Source of the DNA: Burkholderiales bacterium
Lineage (GTDB): Bacteria; Pseudomonadota; Gammaproteobacteria; Burkholderiales; Nitrosomonadaceae
Length of the DNA: 64,000 bases
Assembly (NCBI GenBank): GCA_024235755.1
Contig: JACKLV010000005.1
Span: 1-64,000, forward strand
Direction of reading: 5' to 3'
The notes below the pieces were generated by a model. The model saw only the letters and a program-made list of their open reading frames with translations, did no database searches and was not told where the DNA came from. This document shows positions 38,115 to 48,081 of the stretch, in pieces; position 1 is the stretch's first letter, and every line of letters begins with the position of its first letter. The translations under genes were made by a program, and so were the position numbers.

Positions 38115-39005
38115 TTACTTCTTCATCGCCAATTCCGCGATGCGCCTGCCCGTCTGCAATGATTTAGCTTGAAACGCTTCAATCAGCGCATTGACCGTTT
38201 GAGTTATAAACCACTCACCTTCGACTGTGAGATAAAACTGAATATATTCATCCAGCTCCAGATCGGTCAGCTCCTGGTAAGAGTACGCCATGATGAGAAT
38301 CACGCCTTGATAAGTGTTATCTCGAATTTCTTTTTTTTGAGCGTTGATACTTGAATCAAAAACGTTCATCACTTCGGTATCCCCGTTTACCCTCCCCATC
38401 AACAAGGCGCGTCTTGTGCTGATCGAAAGTTCAATCACAAATTCTGTGGTTCGCGTGACAGTTTCAAGATCCTGCAATAACCGCAAACGGTTTGTCGGCA
38501 AGGGTGTACGGACCAAGTTTTCAATAAATGCTTCCAAGTCATCGAGATCGAATTCACGGCTTTCGATTCGGGTGATCTTCCGCATCAAAGGCGTGCTGAA
38601 CATCTGGACTAATGTTTCAAGTTGTTCGTGCTTAAAGTTCTGTTTGAGTGCATTTCGAAGCTGCTGTAGAAAAAATTCAGGCTTATAGACTTCCGTTACA
38701 ATTTTTTCGATTTCCTCAACGAGGATTGGGTCATCGGGTTTCTTAGGAGACTGATGGATGTCTTCTAATAATTTCTCGCTGACATAATTAATTTGTTTCT
38801 GCAAACCGGAGAGTACGATGATCTTGTCGATCAATGCGTCAGGGGATGCGTTCGGAATAACTATCGGCGATGGATTGATCGCCGCGCGGGCTGCCGGTAT
38901 GGATAGTGTCAGCGGGTCACTGATCCGGGTTCCCCCGGCAAGCAAGCCGCTAAGCAGTACAAAACCACTCACTATTAAAACAGTCTGTTTTATCTGAAGT
39001 TTCAC
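38115..39005 (-). CDS. Exported helical protein, DUF2059-like
   Basis: A 296-residue protein with a signal peptide or N-terminal anchor (residues 8-26). The helical mature part has two segments reminiscent of DUF2059 repeats ('F-x-x-x-Q-L-E-T-L-V-Q-M-F-S-T-P-L-M-R-K-I' and 'LTDLELDEYIQFYLTVEGEWF'), where a phrase of the form 'L-x-x-L-x-x-F-x-x-T-P-x-G' is usual. Function unknown. It is divergent from the lipoprotein at 39279. Confidence 0.6.
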   Translation of the reverse strand: MKLQIKQTVLIVSGFVLLSGLLAGGTRISDPLTLSIPAARAAINPSPIVIPNASPDALIDKIIVLSGLQKQINYVSEKLLEDIHQSPKKPDDPILVEEIEKIVTEVYKPEFFLQQLRNALKQNFKHEQLETLVQMFSTPLMRKITRIESREFDLDDLEAFIENLVRTPLPTNRLRLLQDLETVTRTTEFVIELSISTRRALLMGRVNGDTEVMNVFDSSINAQKKEIRDNTYQGVILIMAYSYQELTDLELDEYIQFYLTVEGEWFITQTVNALIEAFQAKSLQTGRRIAELAMKK

Positions 39006-39278
39006 AGAATCTTCCTCATTAGAATGTGTGATTAATATCTGTTTCTTGAATTAGCTATGCACAAGACAGAACTCTGAAAATAACTGAATAAATATCCATT
39101 GATTAACGACCGCTGAGCCGTAAGACTGGAGTTTCTTTTTTATGTTTATATTCAGCCACCATTCAGGCGTATGAGCGTAAAGTCTCAATCCTCAGAAATT
39201 TCAATAGAGACTGCACAAATGATTGAAAATTCTGGAATCAAAAGCCATTCCCAACCAGCAACATCCTGGAGACGCATC

Positions 39279-39596
39279 ATGAAAACAAGAAAAATGCTTA
39301 ACTTATCTGTTGCAATTGCTGTATTTTTCCTCTCCGCATGTATGGCAACGCCACATTACGAGAAACCGGGGCTTTACGGGCGGACGGGCTATTACAGTCA
39401 TACGGGGTTTTTTGGCGGTGTCGGCGCAAGTTTTGGAAGTCAGCCATCTTTTTATGGCAATCAAAGATACTTTGGCAGGAGAATAAACTCAAACGGCGGA
39501 CATGTTCATGTCGATAGCGGACACCATGGAGAAAAGCACAAAGTCATGATCAATGGACAACGGGGCGGTGGACATAAAGGCAATCCCCAAAGATAA
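39279..39596 (+). CDS. Small Gly/His-rich lipoprotein
   Basis: A 105-residue protein beginning at the ATG at 39279, with GGAG 8 nt upstream; the longer upstream frame is rejected. Residues 1-20 form a signal peptide with lipobox 'LSAC'. The mature part is rich in Gly, Tyr, Phe and His ('GFFGGVGASFG', 'GGHVHVDSGHHGEKH'), which could bind metal. No family recognised. Confidence 0.65.
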   Translation: MKTRKMLNLSVAIAVFFLSACMATPHYEKPGLYGRTGYYSHTGFFGGVGASFGSQPSFYGNQRYFGRRINSNGGHVHVDSGHHGEKHKVMINGQRGGGHKGNPQR

Positions 39597-39759
39597 AACA
39601 GGCTAAAAGAAGCGGCTGACCGATTTCAACAATGTTTTTTTGAATTCTGCCTGAGAACGCAATAAGATCGGATTCCAATAGGTATTTTGGTAAGATACCC
39701 ATTAAAAAAATGGGAAGACATAAGCTAGAAGTCTGGATCAAATGGGAAACTGGGCGAAC

Positions 39760-40539
39760 TTAATTGTGATGGAATTTTTTTGGTATACACGTCCAACCTT
39801 GATCACCATACACTTCTTTTGATTTCTCATAAACTACTGGTGTAATTGAACAATCTGGACTTAAATCCATCAAAAACTCAATAAATGCAATCCTTAATAC
39901 TATAGAAAAGTAATTGCGTTCATTAACATAGGGTGGCCACACTTGATTACTGTAGTTTTTATTTTCACATGCCCTGATGAAGATTGTTCTATCACCTTTC
40001 CCTCTAACAACAAACTCCCTAATTGGATTGAAGTCATCATGTAAGACTTTATTGCGTCCCAAAAAGTAAGCTAAGGTGTTCAATCCTATTTTATAAATTC
40101 CGCGCCTAAATTTTTTACTTATTGCAAACTTAACATCAAAACTAACCTTACCTAAATGCCCTTCTCTCATAAAAGTAGCATTAATATGTCGATTACTTCC
40201 GTTGAACGGAGCCACGATATTGTTACTAGGATCTTTAACTTGTCCAGGTCCCATATTAAAAAATATAAACTTTCCTTCCGCCCCGTAACCAGCGCAGACA
40301 TTTCCTCGGCTTCTAATGCTAGCAGGTCTATTGCCTTTCCTTTTAATATCGGCTTCAAATGAAGCAAAATCAAAGTCGTTAATCACTGCTTGATCAACAT
40401 GACCAAGTTTATTGTTACAACTTTGACATACGGTACCATCTTTAAATACAAATTTTGGTGGGCACCCCAATGTTTCAGGAATTATATGTTCCTCTGTTGT
40501 GTCATTGTTTAGTTGTAAACACCAGATACACTTCTTCAT
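39760..40539 (-). CDS. HNH-endonuclease-like protein
   Basis: A 259-residue protein. The N-terminus 'KKCIWCLQLNNDTTEEHIIPETLG' followed by 'VCQSCNNKLGHVDQ' is a zinc-stabilised HNH pattern with CxxC pairs at about residues 4/7 and 38/41, and 'EEHIIP' as the H of HNH. The remaining ~200 residues are not recognised and may be a sensor or specificity domain. The gene is AT-rich relative to neighbours and isolated next to a pseudogene, which suggests acquired DNA. A role in defence is possible but only inferred. Confidence 0.6.
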   Translation of the reverse strand: MKKCIWCLQLNNDTTEEHIIPETLGCPPKFVFKDGTVCQSCNNKLGHVDQAVINDFDFASFEADIKRKGNRPASIRSRGNVCAGYGAEGKFIFFNMGPGQVKDPSNNIVAPFNGSNRHINATFMREGHLGKVSFDVKFAISKKFRRGIYKIGLNTLAYFLGRNKVLHDDFNPIREFVVRGKGDRTIFIRACENKNYSNQVWPPYVNERNYFSIVLRIAFIEFLMDLSPDCSITPVVYEKSKEVYGDQGWTCIPKKFHHN

Positions 40540-40735
40540 TTCAAATACCTAAACCAGAATCAGATGTCCAAAGTAACATAACACATCAAATCAATAACGA
40601 AATCTGACACGAAAATCTGCATACTATCCCACTAATTTTATCGGTAATACAATGGTCTATCTTTCATAATAACAAGCTCTGTTATACCCACAATCAAACC
40701 GTGTTACAACAAAAAAAGACCAAGCCATCCATCGC

Positions 40736-43395
40736 CTACCCCCGATTCCCATACAACCACCCCCGCCGCACCATCCATTTCTCAACTTCCACCACCACAA
40801 ATACAACCGATGCAAGCAGAACGCAAATCATCAGATCGCCCAACGGCAACGGCGCGGTTTTGAAGATATCGTTCAGAAACGGCGTGTAAATCACCGCCAG
40901 TTGCAGCACCACGGTCAGCGCGACTGCGCCGATCAGTTGCGGATTACTGAACAAGCCGATGCTGAACAATGAATCGCGTTCCGAACGGATCGCCATAACA
41001 TGGAACAGCTGCGAAAATGTCAGCGTGGTGAAAACAATCGTTTGCCAGTGCTCGATTTGCCGGTCGATAGCCCAGATTTGCGCGCCGATGGAAAGCGCAC
41101 CGATCAGAATGCCTACAAATACGATATGCTGCCACATGCCATGCGCGAAAATATTTTCCTGCGGCGGGCGCGGGTCGCGCTGCATTACTTTTCGTTCCGC
41201 AGGTTCTGACGCCAGCGCCAGGCCGGGTAACCCATCGGTGACAAGGTTGATCCATAGAATATGAATCGGCAGCAGCGGCAGCGGCAGGCCGAGCAGCATT
41301 GCCAGCACCAGCGTCCAGATTTCGCCCGAATTGCTCGTCATAGTGTATTTGATGAATTTACGAATATCATCGAAAATCCGCCGCCCTTCCTTAACTGCGG
41401 CAACAATGGTAGCGAAATTGTCGTCGAGCAGCACCATATCGGCCGCCTCGCGCGCTACATCGGTGCCTTTCTTACCCATGGCCACGCCGATACCGGCACT
41501 TTTCAGCGCGGGCGCATCGTTGACGCCATCGCCGGTCATGGCAACGAACTCGCCTTGCTCCTGCAATGCTTTGACAATACGAATTTTTTGTTTGGGATCC
41601 ACGCGCGTAAATACGCAAGCCACGCACCTGTTCGCTAAATTCTTCGTCCGACAGTTTGCCCAGTTCCCGCCCGGTCATAACACGGTCGTGCTCGTCCGCG
41701 ATACCGAGCCGCCGCGCTATGCTGCGCGCAGTCGCCGGATGATCGCCCGTAATCATCACCGGCACGATCCCTGCAGTCAGACAGTCCGCCACTGCCTGCG
41801 CCGCTTCCTCGCGCGGCGGATCCATCATCGCCACCAGCCCCAGAAATGTCAGTCCGGTTTCTATCGCGTCTGGCGAGCGGTCTCGGGCAACTCTGAAAAT
41901 TCGCGGCAAGCTACCGCCAACACGCGATAACCCTCGACTGCGAACGCTTCCGCTTGTTCCTGCACACGGTTCCGGTCCAGACCACGGCTGCCTTCGCAAC
42001 CGAGTGCGTCGATGCACATATCGAGCACGACCTCTGGTGCACCTTTGGTGAACGCCACGATACCGGCGTCACGCTGATGCAGGGTTGTCATGCATTTGCG
42101 GTCTTCATCGAAAGCCAGTTCGGCCGCTTGCGGCAATTGTTTTAACAGTGCGGATTTGTTGAAACCGGCCTGCTTCGCCGCCAGATACAATGCCACTTCG
42201 GTTGGGTCGCCTGCCACAGCTGCTTCACCGGACTTCGCTGTACTTTCTGAATTGCCGGTTACCGTGTTATTGAGCGCCAGCGCCTGACCGAGCTTCTGCC
42301 AGAGTTCGTTGTTGTCATTCGCGTCAGGCAACTTTTCTATTCGCCTATCACCGGCAAACAATGTTTCCACATGCATCCGGTTTTGCGTCAGCGTACCGGT
42401 CTTGTCTGAGCAGATATACGTGACCGAACCCAGCGTTTCCACGGCCGGAAGTCTGCGCACCAACGCATTACGGCGGCTGAGCTTGCGCGCACCCAGCGCC
42501 AGGAAATCGTCACGACTGCGGGCAGGGCTTCCGGTATCGCCGCCACGGCAAGGCTGACAGCAGTGAGAAACATCAATAACGCGGGTTGTTCCTGCAACAA
42601 GCCAGCAGCAAAAATAAACATGCAGACAATCAGAATCGCCAGCGCCAGATGCTTGCCGAACCGGGCCAGACGGATTTGCAACGGTGTTCTGGCACTCTCT
42701 TCTTTTCCAGCATTGCCGCGATATGCCCCATTTCGCTGTCCATACCGGTGGCAACCACGATCCCTTTACCGTGTCCGCGCGTCACCATGGTGCCGTTAAA
42801 CACCATGTTCAACCTGTCTCCCAGCGTCAAATCGCGTTCTTCCAGCGCATCGGTCTGTTTCGACACCACATGCGATTCGCCCGTCAGCGCAGATTCATCC
42901 ACCTGCAACTGGCTGACGTCGAACAAACGCATATCAGCCGGCACTATATGTTGCCGGCCTCCAGTAACACCAGATCGCCGGGAACCAACCGGTCTGCAGA
43001 AATGGTTTCGGTTTTTCCGTCCCGGATAACCGTTGCTTCAGGTGCAGCCATCTTTTTGCAACGCGGCAATGGCGCGTTGCGCGCGGTACTCCTGTACCGT
43101 TCCGATGATGGCGTTCAGAATATGACAATGACAATAATGGCAGCCGCATCACGCAATTCACCGACAACGCCGGACACGACCGCCGCTACCACCAACACCA
43201 GATCATGAAATCAGCGAACTGGGCCGCAAAAATATGCAACGGCGTACGCCTGGCACCATGCTCGATACGGTTCAGACCATACGTTTCCAGACGCTCGGCT
43301 GCCTTGGCGACAGTCAGACCGTCCGTCGGATTGGTCTCCAAGGTTTGCGCCGCCTTATCAACCGATTGGCAATGCCAGGGATTGTTTTGAGTCAT
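40736..43395 (-). pseudogene. Frameshifted P-type cation ATPase (Ca2+-ATPase/PMA1-like)
   Basis: Pieces of one P-type ATPase of about 880 residues appear in order across all three minus-strand frames: the N-terminal cation ATPase domain ('AAQTLETNPTDGLTVAKAAERL'), the actuator domain with 'DESALTGESHVVSKQTDAL', the helix with 'AVAAIPEALPAVVTI', the phosphorylation site 'ICSDKTGTLTQNRM', the nucleotide domain 'FTKGAPEVVLDMC', the hinge 'MTGDGVNDAPALKSAGIGVAMG', and the C-terminal membrane domain. At least six frame changes (near 43200, 43050, 42940, 42690, 42520, 41880 and 41610) break it. It is either a recent pseudogene or a poorly sequenced gene. No single fragment would be active. Confidence 0.85.
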
Positions 43396-43618
43396 CGTTG
43401 CTTGAAAACCACTCTACAAATTCCAAAAAGACTGCCTGGAAACAGGCTACATGAGCAGACGCAGTTTCGCAATCTAGATCACCTGGCTCCGGCATGACAA
43501 CACTGGCAATCCATTTCAGTGCATTCGTTAAAATACTACAAACTTGGAAGGTTTTACCTTATCATCCATTTTATCAGCTATACATTCACGTTATTTACAA
43601 TCATAAACGAGGCTTATC

Positions 43619-44128
43619 ATGAAACACGCTTTTATAATCATTATTACAATGATTACGCTGTTTTCGGTAACAGCGTATGCCGGACGCATTCCTTTCGGCC
43701 ATCAGGTTGAAACTGTTCAAAATTACAATCGCGCAGCCCCTCAAGTAGCCACTTCTGGATTGATTGGCGATGGCGGAGCGCCCCTGCTGGCGGCACACGG
43801 TTTTAAAACCGTGATTGATATGCGCACCCCGAATGAAGGAACCCGCGAGGAAAAAGCGCTGGTCGAAGGTGCTGCCCTGATTTATGTCAACATACCCATG
43901 ACGGTCGCTAACATCAGTAAAGAACATGTTGCAACGTTCACTGAAGCCATGAAAAAATCCCCTAAGCCGGTTTTGGTACATTGCGGGTCGGGTAACCGGG
44001 CTGGCGCAATCTGGGCAAGCTATCTTATCAGCCAGGGTACCGACATGGAGGAAGCGATCGAAGCTGGCCGCAAAGCCGGCATGCGGCCACCGATGGAAGA
44101 GAAAGTCAGAGCACTTTTTGCAGAATAA
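43619..44128 (+). CDS. Exported tyrosine-phosphatase-fold protein (DUF442/beta-lactamase-hydrolase-like type)
   Basis: A 169-residue protein with a Sec signal peptide (cleavage after 'AYA', about residue 21). The core 'GFKTVIDMRTPNEGT' and 'PVLVHCGSGNRAGAIWASYL' is that of the small dual-specificity-phosphatase fold, with the nucleophile Cys and Arg in an HCxxxxR loop as in DUF442 proteins. Periplasmic relatives are found with sulfur and phosphate metabolism genes. Its substrate is unknown. Confidence 0.75.
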   Translation: MKHAFIIIITMITLFSVTAYAGRIPFGHQVETVQNYNRAAPQVATSGLIGDGGAPLLAAHGFKTVIDMRTPNEGTREEKALVEGAALIYVNIPMTVANISKEHVATFTEAMKKSPKPVLVHCGSGNRAGAIWASYLISQGTDMEEAIEAGRKAGMRPPMEEKVRALFAE

Positions 44129-44147
44129 CCCAGCAGACCGTTAAAAA

Positions 44148-44171
44148 ATCTGCCGGAATTGTCCGGCAGAT
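44148..44171. other. Strong hairpin after the phosphatase-like gene
   Basis: A perfect 10-bp stem ATCTGCCGGA/TCCGGCAGAT with a 4-base loop. No T-run follows on the plus strand. On the minus strand a run of six T follows, so its terminator role for rightward transcription is uncertain. Confidence 0.55.
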
Positions 44172-44552
44172 ATCTCTGCCCTCTCTTCCCCGCATACATT
44201 TCTGGTATTTTCAAAATACCGTTTTTTCACAAATAATTTTTCACAGAGCGCCTACTCCCCTCGTGCTGCCATATTGACAGCATCTTGGATACTCGATATG
44301 TTTAAAAGCAGGCTTAAAGCGCTGGCTGTGTTTCGAGTGTAAGGATCATGCTGACGTCTTATCATTGAATTTCATTGGCATCGAAGCATAAGCCTGTTTC
44401 TTAAACCTGCTGCGAATTTCTGGATTTCAGGTAATGCAGTTTTTTTTGATACGCAGTGACGGCATCAATCAACTGCGCGACCGAAAAACTACTGACTTGA
44501 ATGTGTCGATAGAAGTTGTTGCCTGCAATTTTGTCAGGTCAAAGGGATTTTT
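44172..44552. other. Upstream region of the sigma-54 activator
   Basis: No gene was found in 381 bases. An AAAGGGA ribosome site precedes the next start. A 46-codon minus-strand frame (44401-44538) lacks a start codon and is not called. Confidence 0.4.
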
Positions 44553-45962
44553 ATGGACAAATTAAATATTATTTCATTAGAAAAAAAAAAGCCGCCACAA
44601 AATTCCCTTGTTTCAGTTCTATCGCCAGCCGATTACAACATCAGGGAATTCAATAACCTGTGGCTTATTCAGAAATTAATTTCCGATCAGACCGATGTCA
44701 ACGTATTCGTTTTTGACGACCCAAGTACCTGCAGCCAAAACACCCGCCAGATTGCCACTGAAATCATCAAACGTAACTGCCTGTCTACTAACCTGTGTCT
44801 TTCCTATACCTTGCCCGCGACCAATTGCGATGCATTTTATTCGCATTTTGATGACTTTATGTTCTGGCCGGTTGGAAAACAGGAACTCGATCTGCGTATA
44901 AAACGCTATCGCAGCCGGCATAAAAAATACAGTCCGACACTTGACCAGAGAACCTTTGACGATTTTGCATCACTGAATCTTGTCGGATGCTCCCCTGTTT
45001 TTAAACGAATGCTTGAGTTGATCAAGCGTATTGCGCAATATGATGCGCCAGTTCTCATTGAAGGCGAGACCGGAACGGGTAAAGAAAATGTCGCACGGTC
45101 GATTCATTATCTCAGCGACCGGCACGACCGAAATTTTGTGCCGCTCAACTGCGGCGCTATTCAGGACAACCTGCTTGAAACGGAATTATTCGGCCACGAA
45201 AAAGGCGCCTTTACCGACGCAAAAACCCGTCAGGAAGGTCTGGTCAGCATCGCAAATGAGGGCACCTTATTTCTGGATGAAGTTGACTGCCTGTCTCCCA
45301 AAGCGCAGGTGGCATTGTTGCGTTTTCTACAAACAAAAGAATACAGACCCCTTGGTTCAAGCCGCACTTATACATCCAACCTGAGAATCCTTGCGGCAAC
45401 CAATACCAATTTATTAAGCAGCATCAGCCATAGCCAGTTTCGCGAAGATCTTTACTTTCGACTGAATGTACTGAATATCAATCTCCCCGCATTACGTGAA
45501 AGAAAAACGGATATTCCTGTCATCGCAAAAAAACTGTTAACTGACTATGCCGCACAATACAAGTTGCCCCTTAGAGGACTATCAGATAAATCCATCGATA
45601 GCCTGATGAGGCAACCTTGGCCTGGCAATATCCGCGAACTGGAGAACGTTCTGTTACGCGCATACCTGCTGTCCGATGATCCCATCATAGACATCGATCT
45701 CGACCACCATTCGTTAGAAAACGGAGAATTACTCAGGCAGACACAAACAACCGACGCCGCAGAACTCAAGTTTCAGGAAGCGAAATCCATCGTAATACAA
45801 AACTTCGAACAGGATTATCTATCAAAAATCCTCAATATCACCGAGGGCAACATCACGAAAGCAGCCATTATTGCGGGAAAAGAACGCAGAGCTATTGGAA
45901 AATTAATCAAAAAATATAATTTGGATAAGCGCTGCTTCACATCTAAATCCAGCGAGATCTGA
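44553..45962 (+). CDS. Sigma-54-dependent transcriptional activator with GAFTDA loop
   Basis: A 469-residue bacterial enhancer-binding protein. Residues 1-130 are an unusual N-terminal domain, not a standard receiver (no clear phospho-Asp context). The AAA+ domain has Walker A GETGTGKE at 171-178, Walker B 'GTLFLDEVDCL' and the Arg-finger region. The sigma-54-contacting loop reads GAFTDA (218-223) where nearly all relatives have GAFTGA. The C-terminal Fis-type helix-turn-helix 'ITEGNITKAAIIAGKERRAIGKLIKKYNL' binds DNA. It stands alone, so its targets are unknown. A terminator follows. Confidence 0.9.
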   Translation: MDKLNIISLEKKKPPQNSLVSVLSPADYNIREFNNLWLIQKLISDQTDVNVFVFDDPSTCSQNTRQIATEIIKRNCLSTNLCLSYTLPATNCDAFYSHFDDFMFWPVGKQELDLRIKRYRSRHKKYSPTLDQRTFDDFASLNLVGCSPVFKRMLELIKRIAQYDAPVLIEGETGTGKENVARSIHYLSDRHDRNFVPLNCGAIQDNLLETELFGHEKGAFTDAKTRQEGLVSIANEGTLFLDEVDCLSPKAQVALLRFLQTKEYRPLGSSRTYTSNLRILAATNTNLLSSISHSQFREDLYFRLNVLNINLPALRERKTDIPVIAKKLLTDYAAQYKLPLRGLSDKSIDSLMRQPWPGNIRELENVLLRAYLLSDDPIIDIDLDHHSLENGELLRQTQTTDAAELKFQEAKSIVIQNFEQDYLSKILNITEGNITKAAIIAGKERRAIGKLIKKYNLDKRCFTSKSSEI

Positions 45963-46027
45963 CAATAAGTTTAGCAGGTACGATGAGACTCTAAACATAC
46001 AAAAACAGTGCAATAATCGATGCACAT

Positions 46028-46056
46028 AAAAAAAGCCGACGTTTAGTCGGCTTTTT
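46028..46056. terminator. Bidirectional rho-independent terminator
   Basis: A 10-bp stem (AAAAGCCGAC at 46031-46040, GTCGGCTTTT at 46046-46055) with a GTTTA loop. T-runs occur on both strands, so it serves both the sigma-54 activator gene and the convergent cytochrome gene. Confidence 0.9.
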
Positions 46057-46073
46057 GACAACCAGCGCTTAGT

Positions 46074-46385
46074 CTAGTTGAGTGACAAAATGAAATCAGC
46101 CAGAACTTTGGCATTATCATCGCTGACCATAGCATTTGGTGGCATAGGAACAGGGCCCCAGACACCATTGCTGCCATTTTTGATTTTGTCTGCCAGATAA
46201 TCAGAAGCATTATCTTGTCCGGCATACTTCGCAGCGATTTCTTTCAAAGACGGGCCGACGAGTTTGGTCTCAACAGTATGACAATTCAAGCAACCACTGT
46301 TTTTCGCCAGATCTGTATCAGCGTGTACGCCAGTAGCCAGCAATAATGCTGACGCAGCAGCCATACTAATCAAAATTCCTTTCAT
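46074..46385 (-). CDS. Periplasmic cytochrome c-552 (c8 family)
   Basis: A 103-residue precursor with a Sec signal peptide (residues 1-22, 'ATGVHA'). The mature protein of about 81 residues has one haem site 'CLNCH' and a Met ligand in 'WGPVPMPPNAMVSDDNAK'. The pattern 'LKEIAAKYAGQDNASDYLADKIKNGSNGVWG' closely follows cytochrome c-552 of Nitrosomonas europaea, which carries electrons from ammonia oxidation to the terminal oxidase and nitrite reductase. A strong AGGAAG site precedes the start. Confidence 0.93.
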   Translation of the reverse strand: MKGILISMAAASALLLATGVHADTDLAKNSGCLNCHTVETKLVGPSLKEIAAKYAGQDNASDYLADKIKNGSNGVWGPVPMPPNAMVSDDNAKVLADFILSLN

Positions 46386-46621
46386 ATTTCTTTCTTCCTT
46401 ATTAAAAGTTATACAGGAAACACTATTTTACCCTGAACTGTACAGATATGCAGCAACTCTGTAACAGGATTTGACGGGCCAATCACTGCCTATCCTGCAA
46501 ACCCGAACAAAAACGTCGTTGAATGACTTTTCTGCTCACAGGGCCTTGTTATGACATACAGGCAAATCCACAAGTTCCGCAGTACGGATACATACTTTTA
46601 AAAGTAGAGTATCCGGTTAAT

Positions 46622-47968
46622 TTAAGCACTTTCGATACGCGCAAACAAATCATGCGCATCCGACCCGGTGATGTGTACGTCAACAAAATCACCTACCTGG
46701 AGTGTATCCGATGGATCGCTGATATAGACAAGACCGTCGATTTCAGGCGCATCCGCGCTGCTTCGAGCAATTACCTGGCCGTTTTCGATATGATCGACCA
46801 TAACAGTGATTGTATGCCCGACCTTGCCAGCCAGACGCTGGCGACTGATTTCTTCCTGAAGCTGCATGAAACGGGCATAACGCTCTTCCTTGACCGCTTC
46901 CGCAACAGGATCGGGCAATGCGTTGGCTACAGCGCCTTCGACCGGTGAATACTTGAAACAGCCGACCCGGTCGAGCTGAGCTTCCTGCAAAAACTGCAAC
47001 AGTTCTTCAAATTCGGACTCCGTTTCACCCGGAAAACCGACAATAAACGTGCTGCGCAAGGTAATATCCGGACAAATCTGGCGCCACTGCCGGATACGCG
47101 CAAGATTGTTCTCGGCGCTGGCAGGGCGTTTCATTGCTTTGAGAATCCGAGGATTGGCGTGCTGCAACGGTACATCGAGATAAGGCAGTATTTTTCCTTC
47201 AGCCATCAATGGAATAATTTCATCGACATGCGGATACGGGTAGACATAATGCAACCGCACCCAGACACCGAGTTCTCCAAGCGCATTTGCCAGTTCCGTC
47301 AAACGCGTTTTGACCGGCCTGCCCTGCCAGAAACCTGTGCGGTATTTCACATCCACGCCGTACGCGCTGGTATCCTGCGAGATAATCAGTAATTCCCGTG
47401 TGCCTGCATTCACCAGGTTTTCCGCTTCCTGCATCACCTGATGAATCGGGCGGCTGACCAGATCGCCGCGCATCGACGGAATAATGCAGAATGTGCAGCG
47501 GTGATTGCAGCCTTCGGAAATTTTGATATACGCGTAATGTTTCGGCGTCAGCCGAATACCCTGAGGAGGGATCAAACTGGTAAAAGGATCGTGCGGTTGC
47601 GGCAAATGCGTATGAATCGCGGCCATGACCTCAGGCAACGCATGGGGCCCGGTGACGGCGAGCACCTGCGGATGCGCCTCACGAATGATATTGCCGTCCT
47701 CCTTGGCGCCAAGACATCCTGTGACGATGACTTTGCCGTTCTCGGCCAGCGCCTCGCCGATGGTATCGAGCGATTCTTCCACAGCGCTGTCGATAAACCC
47801 GCAGGTGTTGACAACGACGAGGTCGGCAGCTTCGTAGGAAGCGGATATCTCATAGCCCTCCGCTCTGAGTTGCGTCAAAATATGCTCGGAATCGACCAAC
47901 GCTTTGGGGCAACCCAATGATATGAAACCGACTTTAGGCGATGGTTGCGGTTGTTTAGATAATGACAT
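46622..47968 (-). CDS. rimO: Ribosomal protein S12 methylthiotransferase
   Basis: A 448-residue radical-SAM enzyme that methylthiolates Asp88 of ribosomal protein S12. The N-terminal domain begins 'VGFISLGCPKALVDSEHI' (cluster Cys), with further Cys in 'VVVNTCGFIDSA' and 'VIVTGCLGAK'. The radical-SAM triad is 'CNHRCTFCIIP'. A TRAM domain ends the protein. Length and all six cluster cysteines fit RimO rather than MiaB ('LGCPKALVDSE'). Confidence 0.95.
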   Translation of the reverse strand: MSLSKQPQPSPKVGFISLGCPKALVDSEHILTQLRAEGYEISASYEAADLVVVNTCGFIDSAVEESLDTIGEALAENGKVIVTGCLGAKEDGNIIREAHPQVLAVTGPHALPEVMAAIHTHLPQPHDPFTSLIPPQGIRLTPKHYAYIKISEGCNHRCTFCIIPSMRGDLVSRPIHQVMQEAENLVNAGTRELLIISQDTSAYGVDVKYRTGFWQGRPVKTRLTELANALGELGVWVRLHYVYPYPHVDEIIPLMAEGKILPYLDVPLQHANPRILKAMKRPASAENNLARIRQWRQICPDITLRSTFIVGFPGETESEFEELLQFLQEAQLDRVGCFKYSPVEGAVANALPDPVAEAVKEERYARFMQLQEEISRQRLAGKVGHTITVMVDHIENGQVIARSSADAPEIDGLVYISDPSDTLQVGDFVDVHITGSDAHDLFARIESA

Positions 47969-48081
47969 GAAATCGATAAATCAAAAACGTGATGATAAAA
48001 TGATAGAATTTTAACCGATTCGACAGATCAACTTTTCAGAATCTCGTTAAAAATGTCTTACAGGCTTACAGGTAGTAAACA

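Noticed and set aside
44401..44538. Minus-strand 46-codon frame upstream of the sigma-54 activator
   Set aside because: It has no usable start codon, and such lengths occur by chance.
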